This document shows positions 7,788-15,301 of a DNA stretch of 55,925 bases, one piece after another (position 1 is the stretch's first letter; every line of letters starts with the position of its first letter). Location: positions 1-55,925 of the forward strand of contig NZ_ATXH01000004.1 of NCBI RefSeq assembly GCF_000421585.1, in the 5' to 3' direction. The notes beneath the pieces were generated by a model. The model had not been told where the DNA came from and ran no database searches. It was given only the letters and a program-made list of their open reading frames with translations. The position numbers and the translations under genes were made by a program. The DNA comes from Thermodesulfatator atlanticus DSM 21156 (GTDB lineage: Bacteria > Desulfobacterota > Thermodesulfobacteria > Thermodesulfobacteriales > Thermodesulfatatoraceae).

Positions 7788-8711
7788 ATGGAAGCTGTAA
7801 GGCAAATAGGCAACGAGAACACATTAGACTTCAGCGGGCAAGACTTAAGCGGCAAAGATTTTAGCGGGCAAAACCTAGCCGGCGCACGTTTTTTTCGAGC
7901 AAATTTAAAAAACGCTATTTTTACAGGGGCTGATTTAACAAACGCCGATTTCACCGGAGCAAACCTTGAAGGAGCAAATCTTGAGGGTGTAAAAGCCGAA
8001 AATGCTGGTTTTGGCCTGGCTAATCTAAAAAATGCCAGGCTTTTTAATGGGAATTTCCAACATGCAACCTTTACCAAAGCCAACCTTGAATATGCCGATG
8101 CCAAATGCGCCAACTTCTCACGCGCCCGCATAAGAGAAGCCAACCTTTCGGGTGCGGACTTCTCTAGCGCTAATTTACAAGAGGCACATCTCAACCTCAG
8201 CAACGTAGCAAAGGCCATTTTTAAAGATGCCAACCTGCGCGGCGCCCACATTCGTATGCTCAAGGGCTACCAAAATGCTATCTGGACCGGGGTAGATATT
8301 CGCGATATCAACTTTTCCGGCGCCTATCTCATCAGACGACACATAATGGATGAAAATTATCTTGAAGAGTTTCGCCAACAAGGACGTACCGCCAAAATCA
8401 TTTATTTTCTCTGGTGGCTTACTTCTGATTGCGGAAGAAGCTTAAAACGCTGGTGTCTTTTTATTTTGTTCCAAGTCCTTTTTTTTGCTTATTTGTATCA
8501 CCTGGTAGGAGTTGACTACGGAAAATACCCGACTCCGCTCTCTCCCCTTTATTACAGTGTGGTCACACTTACCACTTTGGGATATGGAGACGTCATCCCC
8601 AATTCCTTGCCAGGGCAAATAATAGCTATTTGTGAGGTAATTACAGGGTATGTCATGCTTGGTGGCCTTTTGGCCATTTTTACTAACCGTATCGCCAGGA
8701 GGGCCGATTAA
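7788..8711 (+). CDS. Pentapeptide-repeat protein fused to a two-TM potassium channel pore
   Basis: Residues about 10-185 are a run of A(D/N)LxX pentapeptides (LSGKDFSGQNLAGARF, ADLTNADFTGANLEGANL and so on), predicted to form a right-handed beta helix. After a linker, residues about 215-305 hold two membrane helices around the selectivity filter TTLGYGD (G265-Y266-G267), the Ion_trans_2 signature. It is therefore probably an inner-membrane K+ channel with a cytoplasmic beta-helix N-terminus. The stop overlaps the start of the HDOD gene by one base (TAATG), so the two are translationally coupled. The antisense ORF over the repeats is a shadow of the biased composition. Confidence 0.85.
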   Translation: MEAVRQIGNENTLDFSGQDLSGKDFSGQNLAGARFFRANLKNAIFTGADLTNADFTGANLEGANLEGVKAENAGFGLANLKNARLFNGNFQHATFTKANLEYADAKCANFSRARIREANLSGADFSSANLQEAHLNLSNVAKAIFKDANLRGAHIRMLKGYQNAIWTGVDIRDINFSGAYLIRRHIMDENYLEEFRQQGRTAKIIYFLWWLTSDCGRSLKRWCLFILFQVLFFAYLYHLVGVDYGKYPTPLSPLYYSVVTLTTLGYGDVIPNSLPGQIIAICEVITGYVMLGGLLAIFTNRIARRAD

Positions 8712-9559
8712 TGGGTTTATTAGGTCTTTTAAAAAGGAAGAAAAATCCCCGGGAAGAACTGAAAAAGAAACTAAAGGGCTTTGAACTCCCTTATCTACCT
8801 AAGGCAGCCTTATTAGCTCTGGAGGCCATAAGAGACCCGCACACCAGTGTGCCGGAAATAGCCCGTAGGGTGGCGGCAGACCCAGGACTTCACTTAAAAA
8901 TCCTCCGCACAGTCAACTCTGCAGCCTTTGGGCTCCCGCGCCAGGTCACTAATATCGAACATGCCGTAGCCCTTTTAGGGCGCGCTCGCCTGGAATCTCT
9001 CCTTTTGCCGCTAGCGGTAAAAGAAGCCCTTCCCCCTTTTGATGCTCCGTGCCTTGATCATACCCTCTTTTGGCTTACGGCCGCCAAAAGAGGAAGTTTT
9101 GCCAGAAAGTTCGCCCAGGTCTTACATCCTCATTCAAGCGTGGAAGCCTTTAGCGCCGGACTCCTTCAAGATGTAGCTGTTCCAATCATTATACATCTCA
9201 GTAAAGATAACTACTGTCCGGTGTTAGAAACTTGGAACACCGACCCTGATGTCGATGTCACAGAACTTGAAAGAAAGACCTTTGGCTATGACCATCAGGA
9301 CATCGGACACCTTGTGGCAGAAGAATGGGATCTTCCCGCTTATTTAAGCGAAGCCATTTCAGCCCACCACGAAGACAAAGTAGAACCAGCGGTCTTTTTA
9401 GCCTCCCACCTACGCTACAGCCGCGAACAAAACGAAATTGAAAAAGAAACTGTAGCTGAAATAGCCAAGCAGCAATTTAACATCCCCAAAGATCAAGCAC
9501 TCAATATGCTTTTGCGAGCCCAAAAAGAAGCCGAAGAGTTAGCACGTGTATTTCTTTAG
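8711..9559 (+). CDS. HDOD domain protein
   Basis: A 282-residue protein. LPYLPKAALLALEAIRDP, RRVAADPGLHLKILRTVNSA and the following AHAVALLG-like segment match the HDOD domain, an HD-superfamily relative that lacks nucleotidase metal ligands and usually acts in signalling. A second cluster LLQDVAVPIIIHL and ISAHHEDK completes the fold. It is coupled to the upstream K+ channel gene. No GGDEF, EAL or response-regulator domain is attached, so its partners are unknown. Confidence 0.82.
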   Translation: MGLLGLLKRKKNPREELKKKLKGFELPYLPKAALLALEAIRDPHTSVPEIARRVAADPGLHLKILRTVNSAAFGLPRQVTNIEHAVALLGRARLESLLLPLAVKEALPPFDAPCLDHTLFWLTAAKRGSFARKFAQVLHPHSSVEAFSAGLLQDVAVPIIIHLSKDNYCPVLETWNTDPDVDVTELERKTFGYDHQDIGHLVAEEWDLPAYLSEAISAHHEDKVEPAVFLASHLRYSREQNEIEKETVAEIAKQQFNIPKDQALNMLLRAQKEAEELARVFL

Positions 9560-9561
9560 AC

Positions 9562-9589
9562 TTGCAAGTAGGCACTTTTAAGTTATCTT
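9562..9589 (+). promoter_or_regulatory. Probable promoter for tRNA-Gln
   Basis: TTGCAA (9562-9567), a 16-bp spacer and TATCTT (9584-9589) stand 17 bases before the tRNA 5' end, in the short gap after the HDOD gene. Confidence 0.5.
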
Positions 9590-9606
9590 TTAAAGACCAA
9601 ACGTGA

Positions 9607-9681
9607 TCCCGGGTCGTCTAATCGGCAGGACATGGGGTTTTGGCCCCCATAGTGGTGGTTCGAGTCCACCCCCGGGATCCA
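9607..9681 (+). tRNA. tRNA-Gln(TTG), CCA encoded
   Basis: Acceptor stem TCCCGGG/CCCGGGA with the U1-A72 pair common in glutamine tRNAs. D-arm GTCGTCTAATCGGCAGGAC; anticodon stem TGGGG/CCCCA with loop TTTTGGC, giving anticodon TTG. T-arm GGTGG-TTCGAGT-CCACC. Discriminator T and encoded CCA at 9679-9681. The downstream ABC gene starts 12 bp later. Confidence 0.95.
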
Positions 9682-9693
9682 ACTCTTTCCACT

Positions 9694-10413
9694 ATGGAAC
9701 ACATCCTCGAAGTAAAAGACCTAAGCAAAAATTTCAATTCCTTTTGGGCTCTTAAAAACATTTCGTTTACCCTCTGCCCCGGTGAAATACTCGGTATCGT
9801 AGGCCCAAATGGCGCGGGGAAAACCACCCTCATCAACTGTCTGCTGGGCCTTATCACCCCCTCCTCCGGAAAGATTATCTATTTTGGCCTTGAGCTCTGG
9901 CAAAACCGTTCAAAAGTGCTTGCCAAAGTCAATTTCGCCTCAAATTACGTAGGCCTCCCCTTATCACTTAACCTTTACGAAAATCTTTTGGTTTATGCCC
10001 ATCTTTACGGAGTCTCCCAGGCTAAAGAAAAGATCGCTTATCTTCTCAAACTTTTCGGGCTTTACGAAATACGCCAGAAACCAACGCGGCATCTTTCTTC
10101 CGGCCAAATGACACGCCTAACTCTTGCTAAAGCTTTACTTAACGATCCCAGCATTTTACTGCTTGATGAACCCACTGCTGGTCTTGACCCAGAAATAGCC
10201 GAACATACCCGCAAACTCTTAAGGGATCTATCCAAAAAGCAGCAAACCGCTATCATCATAACCTCACATAATCTCCCGGAGATAGAACGCTTTGCCGACC
10301 GAATCCTGATGCTAAAAAAGGGACAAATAAAAGCCATTGGCACCAAAGAAGAACTCCTTGCTAAATTCAAGAGTAAAAATCTCGAAGAGCTTTATTTTAA
10401 GGCCGTACTATGA
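9694..10413 (+). CDS. ABC transporter ATP-binding protein
   Basis: A 239-residue ATPase with Walker A GPNGAGKTT, ABC signature LSSGQMTRLTLAKALL, Walker B ILLLDEPTAG and the switch histidine in IITSHNLPE. It powers the ABC-2 permease encoded next, with a 4-nt overlap (ATGA). The start is the ATG of MEHILEVKDL at 9694; an upstream in-frame ATG at 9640 lies inside tRNA-Gln and is rejected. Sequence and pairing fit a two-component exporter of the ABC-2 class. Substrate unknown (drug, polysaccharide or lipid are all possible). Confidence 0.88.
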   Translation: MEHILEVKDLSKNFNSFWALKNISFTLCPGEILGIVGPNGAGKTTLINCLLGLITPSSGKIIYFGLELWQNRSKVLAKVNFASNYVGLPLSLNLYENLLVYAHLYGVSQAKEKIAYLLKLFGLYEIRQKPTRHLSSGQMTRLTLAKALLNDPSILLLDEPTAGLDPEIAEHTRKLLRDLSKKQQTAIIITSHNLPEIERFADRILMLKKGQIKAIGTKEELLAKFKSKNLEELYFKAVL

Positions 10414-11201
10414 ACCCTCGTCGCATTTATGCTGTGGTTTTAAGACAGATTTTTCTTTACCGACGGAGCTTCACTCGCGTTTTAGACGTATTTTACTGGC
10501 CAACTGTTGATCTTCTTCTCTGGGGTTTCATTACGCTTTATTTGGAGAGGGAAAGCCAGGGCATAAATCCTTATGCTTCTTTTTTTCTCGGCGGACTTAT
10601 TCTCTGGAACATCCTTTTGCGCGCCCAACAGGGCATATCGGTTTCTTTTCTTGAAGACATTTGGGCGCGAAATTTGATAAATCTTTTTGTCTCCCCCCTC
10701 AAAGTTTCAGAATACCTGGCCGGGCTTTTGTGTATCAGCATCATAAAGGTGAGCCTAGCCTTTTTAGTGATGGCTGGCATTGCTGGGGCCTGCTTCGGCT
10801 TTGCGATCTTTAAAATGGGGCTCTGGCTTCTTTTCTTCGTGTTGAATTTGTGCGCTATGGGCTGGGCCATTGGCCTGGTCACCATGGCCTGCATCCTTCG
10901 CTTTGGCCAAGAAGCCGAGATACTCGCCTGGGCACTTTCTTTTCTGTTTTTACCTGTTTCTGCGGTCTTTTATCCGGTTGAGGTGCTGCCGCATTTTTTA
11001 CAGAAAATAGCGGCCTTTGTTCCTGCAGCTTATGTTTTTGAGGGCATGCGCGCGGTAATCCTTAAACAAGAACTCAGTATTTCCTTACTTGAAAAGGCCT
11101 TTTTGTTAAATGCATGTTATCTTGCTTTAGGCCTTGCCATATTTTACCGCGTTTATAAAGTTTCCCTGGCCCGTGGAAGCATTCCAAAGATTGGAGAGTG
11201 A
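10410..11201 (+). CDS. ABC-2 type transporter permease
   Basis: A 263-residue inner-membrane protein with about six hydrophobic segments, including IIKVSLAFLVMAGIAGACFG and WALSFLFLPVSAVFYPVEVL. The phrase FLFLPVSAVFYPVEVLP followed by PAAYVFEGMRAV is the classic ABC-2 permease signature in the C-terminal half. It is translationally coupled to the upstream ATPase. NodJ-like exporters and MDR pumps share this fold; the sequence gives no substrate. Confidence 0.85.
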   Translation: MNPRRIYAVVLRQIFLYRRSFTRVLDVFYWPTVDLLLWGFITLYLERESQGINPYASFFLGGLILWNILLRAQQGISVSFLEDIWARNLINLFVSPLKVSEYLAGLLCISIIKVSLAFLVMAGIAGACFGFAIFKMGLWLLFFVLNLCAMGWAIGLVTMACILRFGQEAEILAWALSFLFLPVSAVFYPVEVLPHFLQKIAAFVPAAYVFEGMRAVILKQELSISLLEKAFLLNACYLALGLAIFYRVYKVSLARGSIPKIGE

Positions 11202-11243
11202 TTGCAATTTTTACAAGACGGGTTTAAATTTTATGGCGCTTTC

Positions 11244-11272
11244 TTGACAAAAAGGGCCCAATCTTTTAAAGA
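11244..11272 (+). promoter_or_regulatory. Probable promoter of rplM-rpsI
   Basis: A perfect -35 TTGACA (11244-11249) is followed after 17 bp by TAAAGA (11267-11272). This leaves a ~25-nt leader with GGAGGAG before the rplM ATG. Confidence 0.5.
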
Positions 11273-11303
11273 GTTTGAGCCGATTTAGCATGGAGGAGTA
11301 AAA

Positions 11304-11747
11304 ATGGCAATATTTACATCGCAGACCCCGATGCTCAAAAAAGAAGAAGTTGAAAGAAACTGGTACGTTATCGACGCCAAAGGAAAGGTCTTGGGGCGTC
11401 TTGCAAGCCTAATTGCCCAGCGTCTGCGGGGCAAACATCGCCCAGATTTCACCCCACACGTAGATGCCGGGGATTTCATCGTGGTCATCAACGCGGACAA
11501 AATCAAACTTACCGGGCATAAGCTTGACCAGAAGATTTACTGGCGGCACTCTGGCTACATGGGAGGCATTAAGCTTACGCCAGCCAAGAAAATGCTTGAG
11601 CAAAAGCCCGAAGAAGTGTTGCGCCTGGCGGTAAAAAGAATGCTTCCGAAAAATCGCCTGGGACGCAAAATGCTCAAAAAGCTAAAGATTTATCGCGGAG
11701 AGAGCCATCCTCATACTGCTCAAAAACCAAAAGTCCTAGAAATTTAA
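11304..11747 (+). CDS. rplM: 50S ribosomal protein L13
   Basis: A 147-residue L13. [33 protein letters not shown] and [10 protein letters not shown] are diagnostic, as is the late [20 protein letters not shown] stretch. GGAGGAG precedes the ATG. It is followed 13 bp later by rpsI, the universal bacterial pair. Confidence 0.98.
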   Translation: MAIFTSQTPMLKKEEVERNWYVIDAKGKVLGRLASLIAQRLRGKHRPDFTPHVDAGDFIVVINADKIKLTGHKLDQKIYWRHSGYMGGIKLTPAKKMLEQKPEEVLRLAVKRMLPKNRLGRKMLKKLKIYRGESHPHTAQKPKVLEI

Positions 11748-11760
11748 GAGGTGAGAAGAA

Positions 11761-12162
11761 ATGGCTAAAAATACCGAAAGATTTTATGCCACCGGCAAAA
11801 GAAAGACTGCTATTGCCAGGGTTTGGCTGATCCCTGGTAGTGGAAATTTCAGGGTTAACAACAAAGATTTTGACGAATACTTTTCTGACACGGTAGTTGC
11901 CCGCCACGTGGTAGAACAGCCTTTTAACATCACAGGTACTGCGGGCAAGTTTGACATAGTCTGCACGGTAAAAGGTGGAGGCAAATCAGCTCAGGCCGAA
12001 GCCATAAGGCATGGCGTGGCGCGTGCCCTTATCGTTTACAACGAAGAACTGAGGCCTTCCCTTAAAAAGGCTGGTTTCCTTACCCGCGATGCCCGCGTAA
12101 AAGAACGCAAAAAATACGGGCTGCGGGGTGCCAGACGCGGTCAACAGTACTCCAAACGCTAA
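11761..12162 (+). CDS. rpsI: 30S ribosomal protein S9
   Basis: A 133-residue S9 with [19 protein letters not shown] near the N-terminus, [21 protein letters not shown] in the middle and the conserved basic tail ending RGQQYSKR, which reaches the P-site tRNA. Second gene of the rplM-rpsI operon, closed by a strong terminator 11 bp after the stop. Confidence 0.98.
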   Translation: MAKNTERFYATGKRKTAIARVWLIPGSGNFRVNNKDFDEYFSDTVVARHVVEQPFNITGTAGKFDIVCTVKGGGKSAQAEAIRHGVARALIVYNEELRPSLKKAGFLTRDARVKERKKYGLRGARRGQQYSKR

Positions 12163-12172
12163 AAAACAAACA

Positions 12173-12200
12173 GGGGAGCTTTTGCTCCCCTTTATTATTT
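12173..12200 (+). terminator. Rho-independent terminator after rpsI
   Basis: GGGGAGC-TTTT-GCTCCCC hairpin followed by TTTATTATTTT. It ends 5 bp before the argC start. Confidence 0.9.
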
Positions 12201-12204
12201 TGTC

Positions 12205-13245
12205 ATGTTAAACGTCGCCATCATAGGAGCCACAGGCTATACCGGGCTTGAACTTCTACGGATCCTTGCCAAACACCCTGAGGTAGAAGTAAGTGCTGTT
12301 ACCTCACGCAAAGAAGCCGGGAAAAAAGTCGCTGAGATATTTCCTTTTGAAGGGAAATTTGGTGAGCTCATCTTTGAAGAACCAGCTCCCGAAAAAATTG
12401 CCCAAAAGGCAGAGCTAGTTTTTTTGTGCGTGCCCCATGGGGCGGCGGCCAAAGCAGCCAAATCCTTTTTAGAGGCAGGGCTTAAGGTAATCGACCTTTC
12501 GGCAGACTTCCGCCTTAAAGACCAAAGCATCTACGAAACCTGGTATAAGACAGCACACGAGGCCCCAGAGCTTTTGCCCCAGGCTGTTTACGGATTGCCC
12601 GAAATTTATCGCGAAGAAATTAAAAGAGCCAAGCTTATTGCCAACCCTGGATGCTATCCCACGGCAAGCACTTTGCCCCTGATTCCCCTGCTTAAGGCCA
12701 GGCTTATTCAAGAGGAAAGTATCATTATCGATGCCAAAAGCGGTGTCTCAGGCGCCGGAAGGAGTGCCAAACTGAGACTTATCTTTTGCGAAGTAAACGA
12801 AGACTTTTGCGCTTATAACGTAGCCACCCACCGCCACACCCCTGAGATAGAACAAGTCCTTTCCGAGGCTTCTAGGAAAAATCTCAAGGTTAACTTTACG
12901 ACCCATCTTGTCCCCATGAACCGCGGCATCCTGGCCACGATATATGCAAAGGCAAAAGAAAACATAGACGAAAAAACTCTGCGAAGCTGTCTTGTTGATT
13001 TTTACGCAGATGAAGTTTTTGTTAAAATTCTCCCTGAGGGCATCTTCCCAAACACCGCCCATGTGCGCGGCACAAATCTTTGTGCTATCGGCTTAAAATT
13101 CGATCAGCGTACCAGGCGCGTAATTTTAGTCTCAGCTATTGACAATCTCGTCAAAGGAGCAAGCGGCCAGGCCGTGCAAAACATGAACCTTATGGCAGGT
13201 TTTCCAGAAGAGCTCGCTTTAGATACCAGGCCGCTTTTTCCTTAA
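12205..13245 (+). CDS. argC: N-acetyl-gamma-glutamyl-phosphate reductase
   Basis: Arginine biosynthesis enzyme that reduces N-acetylglutamyl phosphate to the semialdehyde using NADPH. VAIIGATGYTGLELLRIL is the Rossmann loop. The catalytic cysteine lies in NPGCYPTAS (about residue 150), and SGVSGAGR and HRHTPEI mark the catalytic domain. The length of 346 fits. Its start lies immediately after the rpsI terminator, with no clear Shine-Dalgarno sequence; its promoter must overlap the end of rpsI or the terminator. truA follows 2 bp after the stop. Confidence 0.95.
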   Translation: MLNVAIIGATGYTGLELLRILAKHPEVEVSAVTSRKEAGKKVAEIFPFEGKFGELIFEEPAPEKIAQKAELVFLCVPHGAAAKAAKSFLEAGLKVIDLSADFRLKDQSIYETWYKTAHEAPELLPQAVYGLPEIYREEIKRAKLIANPGCYPTASTLPLIPLLKARLIQEESIIIDAKSGVSGAGRSAKLRLIFCEVNEDFCAYNVATHRHTPEIEQVLSEASRKNLKVNFTTHLVPMNRGILATIYAKAKENIDEKTLRSCLVDFYADEVFVKILPEGIFPNTAHVRGTNLCAIGLKFDQRTRRVILVSAIDNLVKGASGQAVQNMNLMAGFPEELALDTRPLFP

Positions 13246-13247
13246 CC

Positions 13248-14048
13248 ATGCGCAATATCAAGCTTACCATTGCCTACGACGGCACCAATTATCTTGGCTG
13301 GCAAAAACAAAAAGTAGGCCCCACTATCCAGGGAGTCCTAGAAGACACCTTAAGGCGCCTTTTAGGTCATCGTATAAAGCTTCGGGCGGCAGGGCGCACT
13401 GATGCAGGAGTTCATGCTTTAGGTCAGGTGGCCAATTTTTTGACCACGAGCAAAATGCCCCTTGAAGACCTGCACCGGGCGCTTAATGCTTTGCTTCCCA
13501 AAGACATCTCGGTATTTAAAGTTGAGGAAGTCCCTATCAAATTTAACGCCCAGTACGACGCCAAGTACAAGACCTACTACTACCAAATCTACAATCACCC
13601 CATCAGGAACCCGTTAGTACGACTTTATTCCTGGTGGGTCCCCCAAAAGCTTGACCTTGAGGCCATGCGCGAGGTTTTGCCGCTTTTTATAGGCCAGAAA
13701 GACTTTGCCAGCTTTCGCAAAACTGGCACTGAAACCAAAAGCACTATCCGCACGGTTTTATCCGCAGAGCTAAAAAGGGTGCCTGGAGTCGCGGGCATGC
13801 TTCGTTTTGAGATTTCCGGGCGTGGCTTTTTACGGTATATGGTAAGAAATATCGTAGGGGCACTGGTGCAAGTGGGGCTTGGTAAACTTTCTGCCCAAGA
13901 ACTGGCAAGTATAATGGAAGCCAAAGACCGCTCCCTTGCTCCCCCACCTGCGCCACCACAGGGGCTTTTTTTAAAGGAAGTAGTCTATCAAACCAAAAGG
14001 AGGGCTTCCCGTGAAAGAAAAACTAGCAACCAGGGTCAAACAACTTAA
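13248..14048 (+). CDS. truA: tRNA pseudouridine(38-40) synthase
   Basis: TruA modifies U38-U40 in the anticodon stem-loop. The N-terminus MRNIKLTIAYDGTNYLGWQ and the catalytic aspartate in AAGRTDAGVHA (about residue 53) are diagnostic, as are KYKTYYYQI and the late FLRYMVRNIVGALV. The last ~17 residues (KRRASRERKTSNQGQTT) are low-complexity and overlap the next gene by 38 nt, suggesting a 3' extension of the family's usual end. Confidence 0.95.
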   Translation: MRNIKLTIAYDGTNYLGWQKQKVGPTIQGVLEDTLRRLLGHRIKLRAAGRTDAGVHALGQVANFLTTSKMPLEDLHRALNALLPKDISVFKVEEVPIKFNAQYDAKYKTYYYQIYNHPIRNPLVRLYSWWVPQKLDLEAMREVLPLFIGQKDFASFRKTGTETKSTIRTVLSAELKRVPGVAGMLRFEISGRGFLRYMVRNIVGALVQVGLGKLSAQELASIMEAKDRSLAPPPAPPQGLFLKEVVYQTKRRASRERKTSNQGQTT

Positions 14049-15216
14049 ACCCTCAGCCACCTTAGCGGTAAACGCCAAGGCCAAGGCCTTAAAAGCCAAA
14101 GGCATTGACATTATTAACCTTTCTGCTGGAGAGCCTGATTTCGACACCCCTGAGCACATCAAAGCCGCTGCCATCAAAGCCATTGAAGAAGGCTTTACCA
14201 GATACACCCCGGTAGCAGGGATCCCTGAGCTTAGAGAAGCTGTGGTAGCGCGCCTGGAAAAAGATTACGGGCTTAAATACGAGCCCGAGCAAGTGGTAGT
14301 AAGCTGTGGTGCCAAGCAGGCACTTTTTAACCTAGCCCAGGCCCTTTTTGAAGAAGGCGATGAGGTCTTGATCCTTGCGCCCTATTGGGTCTCTTATCCC
14401 CCGATTGTAGAACTCTCTGGCGCAAAGCCGGTAATTGTGCCCTCCACCAAAGAAAAAAATTTTGAACCCGATATTTCCGATATAGCAGCAGCCTGTACCC
14501 CAAAAACCAAGGGCATCATCGTAAATAGCCCTTCAAACCCCACCGGACAGATTTATAGCACCGGCTTTTTAAAGGATTTGGCAGGACTTTGCAAAGAAAA
14601 GGGTCTTATCGTCATCTCAGACGATATTTACGATAAGCTTCGTTTTGACGGAAAGGCCCCTGAGAACATCCTTACCGTAGCTCCCGATTTGAAAGACCAG
14701 GTTATTATGGTTAACGGGGTCTCAAAGACTTATGCCATGACGGGTTGGCGCATTGGCTGGGCCATCGGGCCCGAGGAAATCATTGCTGCGGTCTCACGCA
14801 TCCAAGGCCAGAGCACTTCAAACGCCACTTCTGTGGCCCAGAAGGCCGCCCTTGAAGCCCTTTTGGGACCACAGGATTGTGTAGCTGAAATGTGTAAGGC
14901 CTTTAAACGCCGGGCCAATTTACTTTACGAAGAAGTCAAAAAGATTCCAGGTCTTGAGCTTCCCAAACCTATGGGAACTTTCTACGCCTTCATTGACTTT
15001 TCAGCCTACTATGGCCGTAAAACCCCTGATGGCACGGAAATAAAAGACTCTCTTAGCATTTGCGAGTACCTGCTTGAAGAGGCAAAAGTAGCCACGGTTC
15101 CTGGAGTTGCCTTTGGTGATGACCGCTGCTTAAGGATTTCCTTTGCCAGTGCCGATGAAGAAATATTAAAGGGTGTGGCCCGTATTTCTGAAGCCTTGAC
15201 AAAACTCAGTTATTAA
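14011..15216 (+). CDS. Pyridoxal-phosphate aminotransferase, aspartate type (class I)
   Basis: A 401-residue fold-type I aminotransferase of the AspC/AspB 1-beta group. SAGEPDFDTPEHIK is the N-terminal signature, NSPSNPTGQIY binds PLP, DDIYDKL follows, and the Schiff-base lysine is K239 in VSKTYAMTGWRIGW. Start is GTG at 14011 with AGGAGGG nine bases upstream, although this places 38 nt inside truA. It probably makes aspartate from oxaloacetate and glutamate, but other 2-oxo acids (including a prephenate role in related enzymes) cannot be excluded. A palindromic repeat follows the stop codon. Confidence 0.88.
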   Translation: MKEKLATRVKQLKPSATLAVNAKAKALKAKGIDIINLSAGEPDFDTPEHIKAAAIKAIEEGFTRYTPVAGIPELREAVVARLEKDYGLKYEPEQVVVSCGAKQALFNLAQALFEEGDEVLILAPYWVSYPPIVELSGAKPVIVPSTKEKNFEPDISDIAAACTPKTKGIIVNSPSNPTGQIYSTGFLKDLAGLCKEKGLIVISDDIYDKLRFDGKAPENILTVAPDLKDQVIMVNGVSKTYAMTGWRIGWAIGPEEIIAAVSRIQGQSTSNATSVAQKAALEALLGPQDCVAEMCKAFKRRANLLYEEVKKIPGLELPKPMGTFYAFIDFSAYYGRKTPDGTEIKDSLSICEYLLEEAKVATVPGVAFGDDRCLRISFASADEEILKGVARISEALTKLSY

Positions 15217-15232
15217 CGGGTGCATTAAACGC

Positions 15233-15301
15233 CCGACATCGTTAAGGATCCGTTCCCATTTTTCGTTCCGAAAGATGGGAAGGATCCCTTAGGAATGTCG
15301 G
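15233..15301. repeat. Palindromic intergenic repeat copy (R2)
   Basis: A 69-bp imperfect inverted repeat. The left arm begins CCGACAT and runs through GGATCCGTTCCCATTTTTCG; after a 3-base loop the right arm CGAAAGATGGGAAGGATCC returns and ends ATGTCGG. The left part, from CATTAAAC at 15223, is shared with the copy near 30.81 kb. The right arm contains the ATG used here as the TonB receptor start. Confidence 0.75.

Noticed and set aside
7742-8263. 173-codon antisense ORF over the pentapeptide repeats
   Set aside because: Its repetitive A/S/L/K-rich sequence is just the complement of the repeat codons.
9640-9693. N-terminal extension of the ABC ATPase starting at 9640
   Set aside because: These codons lie inside tRNA-Gln; the ATG at 9694 begins the normal ATPase fold.
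12205-12530. Antisense ORFs over argC, truA, lptA and other genes
   Set aside because: All lie within recognised genes, lack ribosome sites and show no family motif.
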